A stretch of DNA of 64,000 nt from positions 2,411,001-2,475,000 of the forward strand of contig NZ_LT608328.1 of NCBI RefSeq assembly GCF_900095795.1. Reading direction: 5' to 3'. The stretch comes from Petrimonas mucosa. Its GTDB lineage: Bacteria > Bacteroidota > Bacteroidia > Bacteroidales > Dysgonomonadaceae. The notes under the pieces are model-generated. The model searched no databases and was not told the origin of the DNA. It saw only the letters and a program-made list of their open reading frames with translations. The translations under genes were made by a program, and so were the position numbers. Positions 37,283 through 46,266 of this stretch are shown here, piece after piece. The stretch's first letter is position 1. The number at the start of each line of letters is the position of its first letter.

Positions 37283-38221
37283 ATGAAAAGAAACATTATT
37301 CCTCTGATTATCCTGCTCACAGCCTGCACCTCGGGCGAACCTTCTGATGCATCGGGAAATTTCGAATCGGACGAAGTGATCGTCTCCGCACGACAGAGCG
37401 GTACCCTGCTCTCCTATTACGTAAAAGAGGGTCAAAGCCTGGTGGCTGGCGACACTGTTGGGCAGATCGATGTTTCCCTGTTTGAGCTGCAGAAGGAGCA
37501 GGTGGAGGCCAGTATCCGGGCATTGCAGGATCAAACCGTATCGGCCAATGATCAAGTTGAGCTGATCCGACGTCAGCTCGAGGTACAACAGGCACAACTT
37601 TCTCAATTACAACGTGAGAAGATCCGGTTCGAAAACCTTGTCAAGGCAGATGCCGCAACGCAGAAACAGCTTGACGACATCGTCGCCTCGATCGATCAGC
37701 TACAGAAACAGAGAGCCGTCACCGAGCAGGAGCTGAAACTTGCACGCTACAACACCGAGACCCGAAACAGGAGCATCCTCAGCGAGCAAAATCCGCTTGA
37801 AAAGGTGGTTGCACAATACCAGGAGCAGATCAACCGCGGGAAGGTAATCAATCCGGTTCAGGGCACGGTGATTGCCAATTATGCCCTGCAGGGTGAGATG
37901 CAAACCGTAGGCAAACCTCTCTACAAGATTGCCAACCTCGAGTGGCTCGATCTGCGGGCCTACATCACCGCCAACCAGATGGTGCAGGTGAAACTTGGCC
38001 AGGAAGTGACGATCCGGGTGGATGACGGGAAGAGAGGCTACAAGGAGTACCCGGGCACCATCACCTGGATTTCGGAGAAATCGGAATTCTCACCCAAGAA
38101 TATATATACCAGGAAAGAGCGGGCCAATCTGGTATATGCCATCAAGGTGAATGTAAAGAATGATGGCTATCTGAAAATCGGCATGTACGGGGAGGTACGC
38201 TGGAAAAGTAAACAGAAATGA
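37283..38221 (+). CDS. HlyD-family membrane fusion protein
   Basis: This 312-residue periplasmic adaptor has a lipobox (ILLTAC, Cys15). The sequence has a split biotinyl-lipoyl domain around a coiled-coil hairpin (about residues 70-165) and a beta-barrel domain with NLEWLDLRAYI. It links the ABC-2 transporter to TolC, like YbhG. Its stop overlaps the next start (ATGA at 38218). Confidence 0.9.
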   Translation: MKRNIIPLIILLTACTSGEPSDASGNFESDEVIVSARQSGTLLSYYVKEGQSLVAGDTVGQIDVSLFELQKEQVEASIRALQDQTVSANDQVELIRRQLEVQQAQLSQLQREKIRFENLVKADAATQKQLDDIVASIDQLQKQRAVTEQELKLARYNTETRNRSILSEQNPLEKVVAQYQEQINRGKVINPVQGTVIANYALQGEMQTVGKPLYKIANLEWLDLRAYITANQMVQVKLGQEVTIRVDDGKRGYKEYPGTITWISEKSEFSPKNIYTRKERANLVYAIKVNVKNDGYLKIGMYGEVRWKSKQK

Positions 38222-39153
38222 TTGCAGTTGAGGTAGATGAGCTGGAAAAGCGTTATGGAGATTCGGTTGCCCTGAAGAAGATTTCGTTCGAGGTAAACCG
38301 GGGAGAGCTGTTCGGTCTGATCGGACCAGACGGAGCTGGAAAAACTACCCTCCTCCGGATATTGGCTACCTTGTTGCTGGCCGACAAGGGCAGGGCAACC
38401 ATTCACGGATATGATACGGTGAGGGAGTACAGGACTATCCGCAACTTGGTGGGCTATATGCCTGGGAGATTTTCACTCTATCAGGACCTGACGGTGGAAG
38501 AGAACCTCCGCTTCTTTGCAACACTGTTTGGCACTACCGTCGAGGAGAATTACGGACAGATTAAGGATATCTATGATCAGCTGTCCCCCTTCAAGAGACG
38601 AAGGGCCGGGAAGCTGTCGGGCGGGATGAAGCAGAAACTGGCCCTCTGTTGTGCCTTGATCCACAAGCCAGAGATCCTGTTTCTTGACGAACCGACCAGC
38701 GGTGTAGATGCTGTCTCCAGAAAAGAGTTCTGGGGGATACTTCATAGGTTGAAACGGCAGGGGATCACCATTCTGGTTTCGACGCCTTATATGGATGAGG
38801 CGATGCGTTGCGACCGGATTGTTCTGATCCAGAACGGCATCATCCTCTCCATCGACTCACCAGCGGAGATTCTGCAGCACTATCCAGGCCCTCTCTTTGC
38901 CGTGAAGGCGGACGACATCTATGGTCTATTGAAATTTGCTCGCGAGTTGGAACCGGTTGAGCTGAGCCATGCATTTGGAGAATATCTCCACATCACGCTA
39001 AAGGACAAGAGAGCCGGATTGGAACAGTTGCACGTTCTCCTTGAAGAGTGTAGATTTCCGGGATTGGAGATAAGGAGGATCAACCCGACCATTGAAGACT
39101 GTTTTATCCGGTTGATGAGCGAACCTGAACTAAATGGGAACCGAAATGGATAA
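38218..39153 (+). CDS. ABC transporter ATP-binding protein
   Basis: The product has 311 residues. Walker A GPDGAGKTT near residues 40-48, signature LSGGMKQK, Walker B ILFLDEPTSG. A C-terminal extension of about 80 residues follows, as in the YbhF-type drug-export ATPases. It pairs with the second ATPase encoded next. Confidence 0.92.
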   Translation: MIAVEVDELEKRYGDSVALKKISFEVNRGELFGLIGPDGAGKTTLLRILATLLLADKGRATIHGYDTVREYRTIRNLVGYMPGRFSLYQDLTVEENLRFFATLFGTTVEENYGQIKDIYDQLSPFKRRRAGKLSGGMKQKLALCCALIHKPEILFLDEPTSGVDAVSRKEFWGILHRLKRQGITILVSTPYMDEAMRCDRIVLIQNGIILSIDSPAEILQHYPGPLFAVKADDIYGLLKFARELEPVELSHAFGEYLHITLKDKRAGLEQLHVLLEECRFPGLEIRRINPTIEDCFIRLMSEPELNGNRNG

Positions 39154-39886
39154 AGTTATCGTATGCAGGAATCTGACGAAACAGTACGGCAATTTCAAAG
39201 CGGTAGACTCCATCAATTTTGAGGTGAACGCCGGAGAAATTTTCGGATTCCTGGGAGCCAACGGCGCAGGAAAGACTACGGCGATGCGGGTCTTGTGCGG
39301 TCTCTCCTATCCCACTTCCGGAGAAGCCTGGGTAGCAGGGTTCAACGTCTACCATCAACAGGAGCAGATCAAGAAGCATATCGGGTACATGAGTCAGAAG
39401 TTCTCGCTCTACGAAAATCTCACCGTGTGGGAAAACATCCAGTTTTACGGCGGAATCTACGGTGTGCCTCATGCTGAGATAAGGAAACGCGGCAGGGAAC
39501 TGATCGTCTCACTCGGTCTGGAAAAAGAGATGAAGAAACTGGTAGGAGAGTTGCCACTGGGCTGGAAGCAAAAACTGGCTTTCTCGGTCGCCATCTTTCA
39601 CCAGCCCAGGATCGTCTTTCTGGATGAACCGACAGGAGGGGTAGATCCGCTCACCCGACGCCAGTTCTGGGAACTGATTTATGAAGCCGCCGCCGGCGGT
39701 ATTACAGTTTTCGTCACCACCCACTACATGGACGAGGCGGAGTACTGCAACCGGATCTGCGTGTTGGTGGACGGGAGGGTGGAGGCGCTCGACACGCCCT
39801 CCAAACTGAAATCGATCTTCAATGCCAGTTCGATGGAAGAGGTCTTTTATCAACTGGCCAGAGGAGCCAAACGAAAAAGTGATTAA
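39134..39886 (+). CDS. ABC transporter ATP-binding protein with variant signature
   Basis: The product has 250 residues. Walker A is GANGAGKTT and Walker B IVFLDEPTGG. The signature reads LPLGWKQK instead of LSGGxxQ, as seen in the second ATPase half of fused YbhF/RbbA-type proteins. In many relatives the two ATPases are one polypeptide; here they are two overlapping genes. The ATG at 39146 is an alternative start. Confidence 0.9.
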   Translation: MGTEMDKVIVCRNLTKQYGNFKAVDSINFEVNAGEIFGFLGANGAGKTTAMRVLCGLSYPTSGEAWVAGFNVYHQQEQIKKHIGYMSQKFSLYENLTVWENIQFYGGIYGVPHAEIRKRGRELIVSLGLEKEMKKLVGELPLGWKQKLAFSVAIFHQPRIVFLDEPTGGVDPLTRRQFWELIYEAAAGGITVFVTTHYMDEAEYCNRICVLVDGRVEALDTPSKLKSIFNASSMEEVFYQLARGAKRKSD

Positions 39887-39887
39887 G

Positions 39888-40994
39888 ATGAAACAGCTGT
39901 TCGCCTTCATTCAAAAAGAGTTTTATCACGTATTCAGGGATAAGCGTACGCTGCTCATCCTCTTCGGCATGCCTGTCGTGCAGATCCTGCTGTTTGGATT
40001 TGCACTCAACAGCGAAGTGAAGAACATCGGAGTCGCTGTGCTGGACAATGCCCGGGATGCCGCAAGTCAACAGTTGATCTCCCGGATTAGCAGCAGCCGC
40101 TATTTTCACCTCATGGAACCGTTGCTGAGCTATGATGAGGTTGAAAACCGCTTCCGATCGGGGAAGATCAGCTGTGTAATCATCCTTCCGAGCCGGTTCG
40201 GCAACCTGTTGTATCAGGATGAAGGGGCCCCCATACAGATCATCGCAGATGCCTCAGACCCCAACACGGCCACCACTGTAAACCACTACCTGAACACCAT
40301 CCTCCAGCAGCATGTGCAGGAGATGAATGCAGTGCTGCCGGCAGCTTTCAACATCATTATCGAAACACGCCACCTCTATAATGAGGAGCAGAACGGCTCA
40401 CTCAACTTCATTCCGGGTGTGATAGCGCTTATCTTCATGATCGTGAGCACAGCGTTGACCTCCGTAGCTGTAGTGAGGGAGAAGGAGAGCGGTACGATGG
40501 AGGTGTTGCTGGTCTCCCCGTTCAAACCGTTTATGGTATTGATCGCAAAGGCGATCCCCTATCTGGTGCTATCGCTGATCGACTTTATCGTCATACTGCT
40601 GCTGGCTCTCTTTTTGTTGGATGTGGCAATCAAGGGGAGCCTGCTGCTCATCTTTGTAGAAAGTCTCCTTTTCATTATTACCTGTCTATCGCTTGGACTG
40701 CTGATCTCCAACGTCACCAATTCGCAACAGGCTGCCATGATGCTCTCCATGGCGGGAATGATGTTGCCCACCATTCTGCTCACCGGTTTCATGTTCCCGC
40801 TGGAAAACATGCCCGGTTTTTTTCAGGTGCTCTCCTATGCAGTGCCCTCCAAATACTATTACAGCATCATCAAGACGGTCATGCTGAAAGGACTCGGCAT
40901 CGCCTACGTCTGGAAGGAGACCCTGGTATTGGTAGGGATGTCTGCCATCCTCCTCTCCCTGGCACTGAAAAGATTCAACATCCGGTTATCATGA
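39888..40994 (+). CDS. ABC-2 type transporter permease
   Basis: This 368-residue protein has one N-terminal helix, a periplasmic domain of about 140 residues and five C-terminal helices (ABC2_membrane_3 type). The motif VREKESGTMEVLLVSP is typical of YbhS/YhhJ permeases. The frame extends to 39822 inside the ATPase gene, but MKQLFAFIQKEF at 39888 is the normal start. It overlaps the next gene by 4 bp. Confidence 0.9.
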   Translation: MKQLFAFIQKEFYHVFRDKRTLLILFGMPVVQILLFGFALNSEVKNIGVAVLDNARDAASQQLISRISSSRYFHLMEPLLSYDEVENRFRSGKISCVIILPSRFGNLLYQDEGAPIQIIADASDPNTATTVNHYLNTILQQHVQEMNAVLPAAFNIIIETRHLYNEEQNGSLNFIPGVIALIFMIVSTALTSVAVVREKESGTMEVLLVSPFKPFMVLIAKAIPYLVLSLIDFIVILLLALFLLDVAIKGSLLLIFVESLLFIITCLSLGLLISNVTNSQQAAMMLSMAGMMLPTILLTGFMFPLENMPGFFQVLSYAVPSKYYYSIIKTVMLKGLGIAYVWKETLVLVGMSAILLSLALKRFNIRLS

Positions 40995-42115
40995 AAACCC
41001 TGCGTTACATATTACAAAAGGAGTTCAGGCAGATCTTCAGGGACAGGACCATTCTGGCTATCATGTTCGTCATGCCTACAGTTCAGTTGATGATCTTTCC
41101 CCTGGCTGCCAACTTCGAGGTGAAAAATGTGAGGGTGGCTTATATCGACCATGACCACAGCAGCTATTCCCACCAGTTGAGGAATAGAATCGCCGCTTCA
41201 GGTTATTTCAAGATGAGCGGCAACCCCGGTTCTTTCCGGGAAGGATTGGAGCTGGTGGAACGGGGAAGTGCCGACCTGCTTCTGGAGATTCCGGCAGGAT
41301 TCGAAAGGAATCTGGTACGGGATAGACGTCAGCAGCTTAACCTCTCCGTGGATGCCATCAACGGGACAAAGGCTTCAATTGGCGCAGCCTATCTCTCCAG
41401 CGTCATTTCCGATTTTGTCAAGGAACTCGATCTGAAGGTGAAATCCCCCGAGGGGATCCAATTCTCACCCCAAGTAAAGGTGGAGATTATCAGCTCCTTC
41501 TGGTACAATCCACATACCAGATACAAGTACTACATGGTGCCTGCCATACTGGTAATTCTGCTAACCATGATCGGCGGGTTCATCAGTGCATTGAACATCG
41601 TGCGGGAGAAAGAGATGGGGAGTATCGAGCAGATCAACGTCTCACCGGTAAAAAAGTGGCAGTTCATCCTCGGCAAGCTGATTCCATTCTGGATTGTGGG
41701 GATAATCGTTTTTACGATAGGACTTCTGGTGATGTATCTGTTCTACGGCATTTTGCCTGAAGGGAATCTGCTGGTGTTGTACCTCTTTGCAGCGGTTTAC
41801 CTTGTAGCCCTGCTGGGATTGGGATTACTGATCTCCACCTTGGCCGACACACAATTGCAGGCCATGTTTATCGCCTTTTTTTTCATGATGCTTTTCATCC
41901 TGATGAGTGGCTTCTTTACCAGTACCGACAGCATGCCCCATTGGGCGCAGAGACTCTCCGAATCTACTCCGGTAACCCATTTCATTAGGGTGGTACGGCT
42001 GATCGTGTTGAAAGGCAGCGGTCTGGCGGAGGTTAGCACGGAACTGGGCTACCTTGCCCTGTTCGCGGTTGTACTCAACAGCCTTGCCATCTGGAACTAC
42101 CGCAAGACAACCTGA
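40991..42115 (+). CDS. ABC-2 type transporter permease
   Basis: This 374-residue paralogue of the preceding permease (about the same topology, with VREKEMGSIEQINVSP) would form the heterodimeric membrane part. The whole set (TetR, TolC, HlyD, two ATPases, two permeases) matches YbhGFSR-like exporters of drugs or lipophilic compounds. It ends tail to tail with the DUF2490-like gene. Confidence 0.9.
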   Translation: MKTLRYILQKEFRQIFRDRTILAIMFVMPTVQLMIFPLAANFEVKNVRVAYIDHDHSSYSHQLRNRIAASGYFKMSGNPGSFREGLELVERGSADLLLEIPAGFERNLVRDRRQQLNLSVDAINGTKASIGAAYLSSVISDFVKELDLKVKSPEGIQFSPQVKVEIISSFWYNPHTRYKYYMVPAILVILLTMIGGFISALNIVREKEMGSIEQINVSPVKKWQFILGKLIPFWIVGIIVFTIGLLVMYLFYGILPEGNLLVLYLFAAVYLVALLGLGLLISTLADTQLQAMFIAFFFMMLFILMSGFFTSTDSMPHWAQRLSESTPVTHFIRVVRLIVLKGSGLAEVSTELGYLALFAVVLNSLAIWNYRKTT

Positions 42116-42139
42116 ATTGCCGACAATAGTTCTTGCCGG

Positions 42140-42756
42140 TCACAACTCGAAATTGAGTCCCAGGCCAAGGATATGTTCAGGCGGCAAACCGTTGAAGGTA
42201 TAATAGAGATAGTACCACTCCAACTGCATATAGTTGGTGATATCGCGGGTACATGCCAGATAGTGACGGGTCTTTTTCCACCTGTCGCCCAGGTAAAGAG
42301 CTCGATTGCGATATAGGGACTCAACTTGCTTTCGGGAATGTCGTATGCAAGCTTCAGACGGCTTCGTAGCTCATGGGTCCCCTCTCCGGTGAGCCGATAG
42401 CGGTATCGTTCACGGAGTGACACCTTGAAATCGCCCGACTTGAGTATACCCATCAGGTCACCTTCGAGATAGTGTCTCCAACGATCCGGCTCGCTCACCG
42501 GAACATAGTTCACTCCCGTCTTGAGCCAGGGCAAGAAGTTGTAACCGGCGGAGAAACGGGCGTACCTGCAATTCAGACTCCTGAATTGGTAGACGTCGTT
42601 TTCCATGTAGACGGTAAGATAGGCCCGGTTAGCGATATCGTGATGGACCTCCATAAACATCCAGCTCCCGAGGTATCTCTCCTCCACTGCAGACTGGGCT
42701 TTGGCAAAGTATATGCCGGCGAAGGTCAGGAGTATCGTCAATAACGCTCTATTCAT
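42140..42756 (-). pseudogene. DUF2490-like outer-membrane protein, frameshifted
   Basis: The N-terminal 155 or so residues read as a DUF2490 protein (signal peptide, SRLKLAYDIPE, SPYIAIELFTW). Near 42288-42290 the frame leaves the family. The other frame continues with the expected ending (DRWKKTRHYLACTRDIT, later LGLGLNFEL) and stops at 42140. Loss of one G in a GGG run explains it. Read without correction the frame ends at 42097. The function of the family is unknown; the proteins look like small beta-barrels. Confidence 0.75.
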
Positions 42757-42873
42757 TATACCATTTTATGAGCAACAAAATTAATAAAAACTCCGGAAGA
42801 AAGTCCAATCACATCCCACACATGGAAGCCATTACCAACGACGCTCCTCTATATATCATTTTATACAGTATTT

Positions 42874-44515
42874 AGGGTTTGCTGAATAATTGGCATTTGT
42901 GTTGTATATCAGTAAATTAGTTGGTAAAAAATTTGCATAACTGCAAGAAATTGAGTATTTTTACTTCATAAACCTTGCATTTTATGATACGATACAAGAG
43001 CTCCAGGCAGCTTTCAATTTCAGAGTTCAAGATGCCCTTTGAGGCAAAACTGGATGAGAATAACCGGTGGGTTATTCTTTCAAAAATAGTTCCCTGGGAA
43101 GAGTTCGCCCGGCTTTATTACAAGAACTTCAAAAGCAACCGGGGTGCCCCCACCAAAGATGCCAGGCTTGTGCTGGGAGTAATCATCATCAAGCACATCA
43201 TGAAGAGTGACGACCGTGGAGTAATAGAGATGATACAGGAGAACCCCTACATGCAGTATTTTCTTGGTCTCGAAGCTTTCACCTATGAACAGGTGATGAC
43301 ACCGTCACTGCTGGTCTCCATCAGAAAGCGAATCGACCTTGATGTCTTTGAATCATTGACGGACGACTTGATAAGAAAAGGGTTGAAGCTAAAAGCCGGG
43401 GCAAATCAAGAAGTGGTTGACAAGGATGCGAAGGATGAAGAAGATGATAATGATGACGATCCCGATCCGCATCCCGGGAACAAGGGGAAGCTCCAAATGG
43501 ATGCAACGGTCTGTGATGCGGATATCAAGTATCCCACCGATCTGGATCTGCTGAACGAGAGCCGCCAGAAGGCAGAAGAGCTGATCGATGAGTTGTGTTT
43601 GAAACTGGGTATTAAAGATAAACCCCGTACATACAGAAGGGTTGCACGCAAGGATTTTTTGAATGTGTCGAAAATGAAGAGAAAACCAGCCAACGTGTTA
43701 CGAAAAGCGATACGCAAGCAGATCAACTACCTGAAACGGGATGTGCGGACTATCAACGGGATACTGGACACCATAAAGGATAAACCGATTCCCTTCGACC
43801 GGCGGCAACTAAAGTATTTTTTTGTCATCCAGCATCTGCTGGAACAACAGGAGACGATGTATAAGAAGAAGAGCCATCAAGTAGAAGATCGCATAGTGAA
43901 CATTCATCAGCCACATGTTCGCCCCATCGTCCGTGGTAAAGCCAAGGCCAAGACGGAGTTTGGCGCCAAGATCAACATCAGCCTGCTGGATGGCTATGCC
44001 AGGGTAGATCATTTCCACTGGGATGCGTTCAATGAGGGGCAGGATCTTCAGTCACAGGTTGAACGCTTCAGGAAGCTGACAGGGAAGTATCCGGAGCTGG
44101 TTCAGGTGGACAAGATATATCTTACCCGGGAGAACAGACGGTTCTTGAAAGAGAAAAGAATCCGCTACACCGGGGAACCACTGGGACGAAAGCCGGCAAA
44201 AGAGATCAAGAGCAGATACCAAAAACGTAAAGAGCGACGAGAGACGGCGGAACGCAACCAGGTTGAAGGGAAGTTTGGACAGGGCAAGCGTGGATATGGT
44301 TTAAATGATATCCGGGCCAGACTCTCCTCGACGTCAAGGAGTTGGATAGGGGCTATCATTTTTGTGATGAATCTGATCCGGCATATGAGGGATATTCCCT
44401 TACCTTATTTTGTCTCGTTACTACAGAAGTTAATGATAGTGAGAAATATAAACATTTATCCACTCGGGCCACAAATGAAATTGTGTGCCTGATTGGGAAT
44501 TAATAAGCAGACCCT
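42874..44515 (+). mobile_element. IS5/IS1182-like insertion sequence
   Basis: Imperfect inverted repeats of about 22 bp lie at 42874-42895 (AGGGTTTGCTGAATAATT and on) and 44494-44515 (inverse AGGGTCTGCTTATTAATT and on). They are flanked by a 4-bp direct repeat ATTT (42870-42873 and 44516-44519) that fits a target duplication. One intact transposase gene lies inside. Confidence 0.8.
42984..44492 (+). CDS. IS5/IS1182-like DDE transposase
   Basis: The product has 502 residues. The N-terminal part (KIVPWEEFARLYY, GAPTKDARLVLGVIIIKH) is DUF772-like. DDE residues are seen in MDATVCDADIKYPTD (D), VDKIYLTREN (D) and ERNQVEGKFGQGKRGYG (E). An acidic run of about 20 residues (DAKDEEDDNDDD) sits before the first catalytic Asp. 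The group within the IS5 superfamily is not certain. Confidence 0.88.
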   Translation: MIRYKSSRQLSISEFKMPFEAKLDENNRWVILSKIVPWEEFARLYYKNFKSNRGAPTKDARLVLGVIIIKHIMKSDDRGVIEMIQENPYMQYFLGLEAFTYEQVMTPSLLVSIRKRIDLDVFESLTDDLIRKGLKLKAGANQEVVDKDAKDEEDDNDDDPDPHPGNKGKLQMDATVCDADIKYPTDLDLLNESRQKAEELIDELCLKLGIKDKPRTYRRVARKDFLNVSKMKRKPANVLRKAIRKQINYLKRDVRTINGILDTIKDKPIPFDRRQLKYFFVIQHLLEQQETMYKKKSHQVEDRIVNIHQPHVRPIVRGKAKAKTEFGAKINISLLDGYARVDHFHWDAFNEGQDLQSQVERFRKLTGKYPELVQVDKIYLTRENRRFLKEKRIRYTGEPLGRKPAKEIKSRYQKRKERRETAERNQVEGKFGQGKRGYGLNDIRARLSSTSRSWIGAIIFVMNLIRHMRDIPLPYFVSLLQKLMIVRNINIYPLGPQMKLCA

Positions 44516-44587
44516 ATTTATATCATATTTATTAATCGAATAAAATAGAACCACCCCTATATTTGTAAAATGTGGTCTGTAAATGAA

Positions 44588-44605
44588 TATGTGTACGTAC
44601 ACATA
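44588..44605. promoter_or_regulatory. Perfect 18-bp palindrome upstream of the PUL
   Basis: TATGTGTACGTACACATA is fully symmetric and lies in the 214-bp chromosomal strip between the two insertion sequences. Before the IS4 insertion it would have stood about 140 bp upstream of the susC start, a normal place for an operator. Confidence 0.45.
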
Positions 44606-44720
44606 ACAGTAATTAGTGAGCTCTCGATTCAGAGTAACCGTTATAGGAGAATCAACTTTAAACACTCTTCACTTAATTAGGGTACTGAGAGTTACCCAAA
44701 TGTAAAAACCTTTATTTACT

Positions 44721-44729
44721 AAAATAAAT
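44721..44729 (+). repeat. Target-site duplication, left copy (AAAATAAAT)
   Basis: This exact 9-bp repeat recurs at 46249-46257 and brackets the IS4-type element. Confidence 0.85.
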
Positions 44730-44817
44730 CATTGCCGTCCGATAAAAACCGATTTTGATTCTTCGTTACTTTTAACCGGCTTATTATCAGTCGTTTCTTT
44801 TTATAATTTTTCTATTT

Positions 44818-46032
44818 TCAAAAGTAAGCCCCCCTGAAAAGGGTAAGCATCTCTAAATCCTGGTCATCTCGTTGCCAATCTCGTTCCGGGTTTTCTAAAA
44901 ATTTTATCAAGTGCAGGTAATTAAACAGGTGTATCCTGCAAAATGACACCAGGTTGGAGAATGCCCAAGGCCGTTTCAACCGCTTCTGTATAACCGTGAG
45001 CAAGAGGTTCACGATCAAAGCGCAATATACCTGTATTTTTATCGCGTTCTCGTTATCCCCGAGGAAGTACTTCAGGGGGAAGTTTGATTTTAACTGCTTG
45101 AATAACAGCTCTATTTGCCATCTTATTTTATACAAGGCCGCTATCATGTCGGGCCGCATCTCGAACAGGTTGGTGAGGAACTCGAACTTCCTTTTCAACA
45201 CCCTGTCGTAGAACACCACCTTGCGCAACTTCAGCTTGCTCCCGCCATCATCTTCCTTCACGGTCACCTCGATGATAGTGTCTTCCAGCACGCCGCTGTG
45301 GATGCATTCATCGATGTAAAGTTCTTGCTCCACCTTGTAAACGGCGTTCTCCTTGATGCGGGTAACGAATCCGGCTCCCTTTTCACAAAACAGCTTGAAG
45401 GCTTTATAATCGTTGTATCCCTTGTCGAAGACGTAAATAGTGTTGTCATCCGGTTCCAGTTTCCTCAACAGCAGGTGATCGTTCGTGGCAGCGGATGAGA
45501 ACCATATCATCTTGGGAACGGGCTCGTCGACATTGATAACGGTGTGCACCTTGATCCCCCCTTTGCGTTTACCGTTCGAGGGTGTTCTGCCGACGCACTT
45601 CAAGATGTCCTGGAACAAACTGATAACCGTGCTGTCGAAGATCTCGACCTGCTTGTTCAACACATCTTTAAAGCGGGTGTCCGAGATCACGTGTTGGTAC
45701 TCGCGAAGCAGGTCGTGGTACACGCCCGAGAAGAAATCAACGCTCCTGCGCTTGTTGGCGTCCGACAAGGTGCTCCGGTAGGGTATGTGGCCGAGCTGGA
45801 AATGCCTGGTCTTGCCTGAAAGACCGAGCATTGCACCCGCCACCTCGCGCAGGGAGGAGCATTTGGCGAAGACGCAAAACAACATGCTTATAAGGTGATC
45901 CTTAGCCGTGAAACGTTTCACGTAATGATCGGCCTTGTACCGTTTGCTGTTTCGGGCGATAATCCTTGTATCTACCATAGATATGAGCTGTCCGAATACC
46001 GATTGTCCAAAAAAATAAGTACTTTTGTTCAT
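44818..46032 (-). CDS. IS4 family transposase
   Basis: This 404-residue protein has the DUF4372-type N-terminus (FGQSVFGQLISMVDTR) and DDE core: VEIFDSTVISLF (D), IYVFDKGYND (D) and the YREK-like motif YKIRWQIELLFKQLK (E). The frame extends to 46086 but MNKSTYFFGQ at 46032 is the normal start, with a good promoter upstream. Intact. Confidence 0.92.
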   Translation of the reverse strand: MNKSTYFFGQSVFGQLISMVDTRIIARNSKRYKADHYVKRFTAKDHLISMLFCVFAKCSSLREVAGAMLGLSGKTRHFQLGHIPYRSTLSDANKRRSVDFFSGVYHDLLREYQHVISDTRFKDVLNKQVEIFDSTVISLFQDILKCVGRTPSNGKRKGGIKVHTVINVDEPVPKMIWFSSAATNDHLLLRKLEPDDNTIYVFDKGYNDYKAFKLFCEKGAGFVTRIKENAVYKVEQELYIDECIHSGVLEDTIIEVTVKEDDGGSKLKLRKVVFYDRVLKRKFEFLTNLFEMRPDMIAALYKIRWQIELLFKQLKSNFPLKYFLGDNENAIKIQVYCALIVNLLLTVIQKRLKRPWAFSNLVSFCRIHLFNYLHLIKFLENPERDWQRDDQDLEMLTLFRGAYF

Positions 46033-46248
46033 TGTAGACTTGTTTTGTGATGAATACAAAGCTACAATTATTAGTACGACGGGCAAAACTCAAATTTGCC
46101 CGCGTACTTTTTCTAAAAAGTTTTTATCGGACAACAGTGATTGTAGACTTGTTTTGTGATGAATACAAAGCTACAATTATTAGTACGACGGGCAAAACTC
46201 AAATTTGCCCGCGTACTTTTTCTAAAAAGTTTTTATCGGACAACAGTG
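46031..46248. repeat. 109-bp tandem duplication of the IS4 right end
   Basis: 46031-46139 and 46140-46248 appear identical. Each copy holds the transposase promoter, the inverted-repeat end and a hairpin (AGTACG-a-CGGGCAAA, 7-nt loop, TTTGCCCG-CGTACT). Confidence 0.9.
46057..46087 (-). promoter_or_regulatory. Transposase promoter in the IS4 end
   Basis: On the minus strand TTTG (46084-46087) and TAGCTTTG (46057-46064) are 19 bp apart, an exact match to the Bacteroidota -33/-7 consensus. A second copy lies 109 bp away in the duplicated end. Confidence 0.7.
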
Positions 46249-46257
46249 AAAATAAAT
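46249..46257 (+). repeat. Target-site duplication, right copy (AAAATAAAT)
   Basis: It matches 44721-44729 exactly and directly follows the outer copy of the duplicated IS end. Confidence 0.85.
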
Positions 46258-46266
46258 ACCAATGAG

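Larger units (their letters stand above)
44730..46248 (-). mobile_element. IS4-family insertion sequence with duplicated end
   Basis: Inverted repeats of about 21 bp (CATTGCCGTCCGATAAAAAC at the left, inverse CACTGTTGTCCGATAAAAAC at the right) and a 9-bp target duplication define the element. Its right-hand 109 bp occur twice in tandem (46031-46139 and 46140-46248), so there are two right ends. It sits 18 bp upstream of the susC start codon. Confidence 0.88.

Noticed and set aside
46031-46248. CRISPR-like tandem repeat
   Set aside because: Only two 109-bp units with no spacer; it is a duplicated IS end.
46156-46266. 37-residue N-terminal extension of SusC
   Set aside because: It is encoded by the duplicated IS4 end and lacks signal-peptide features; the true signal peptide begins at 46267.
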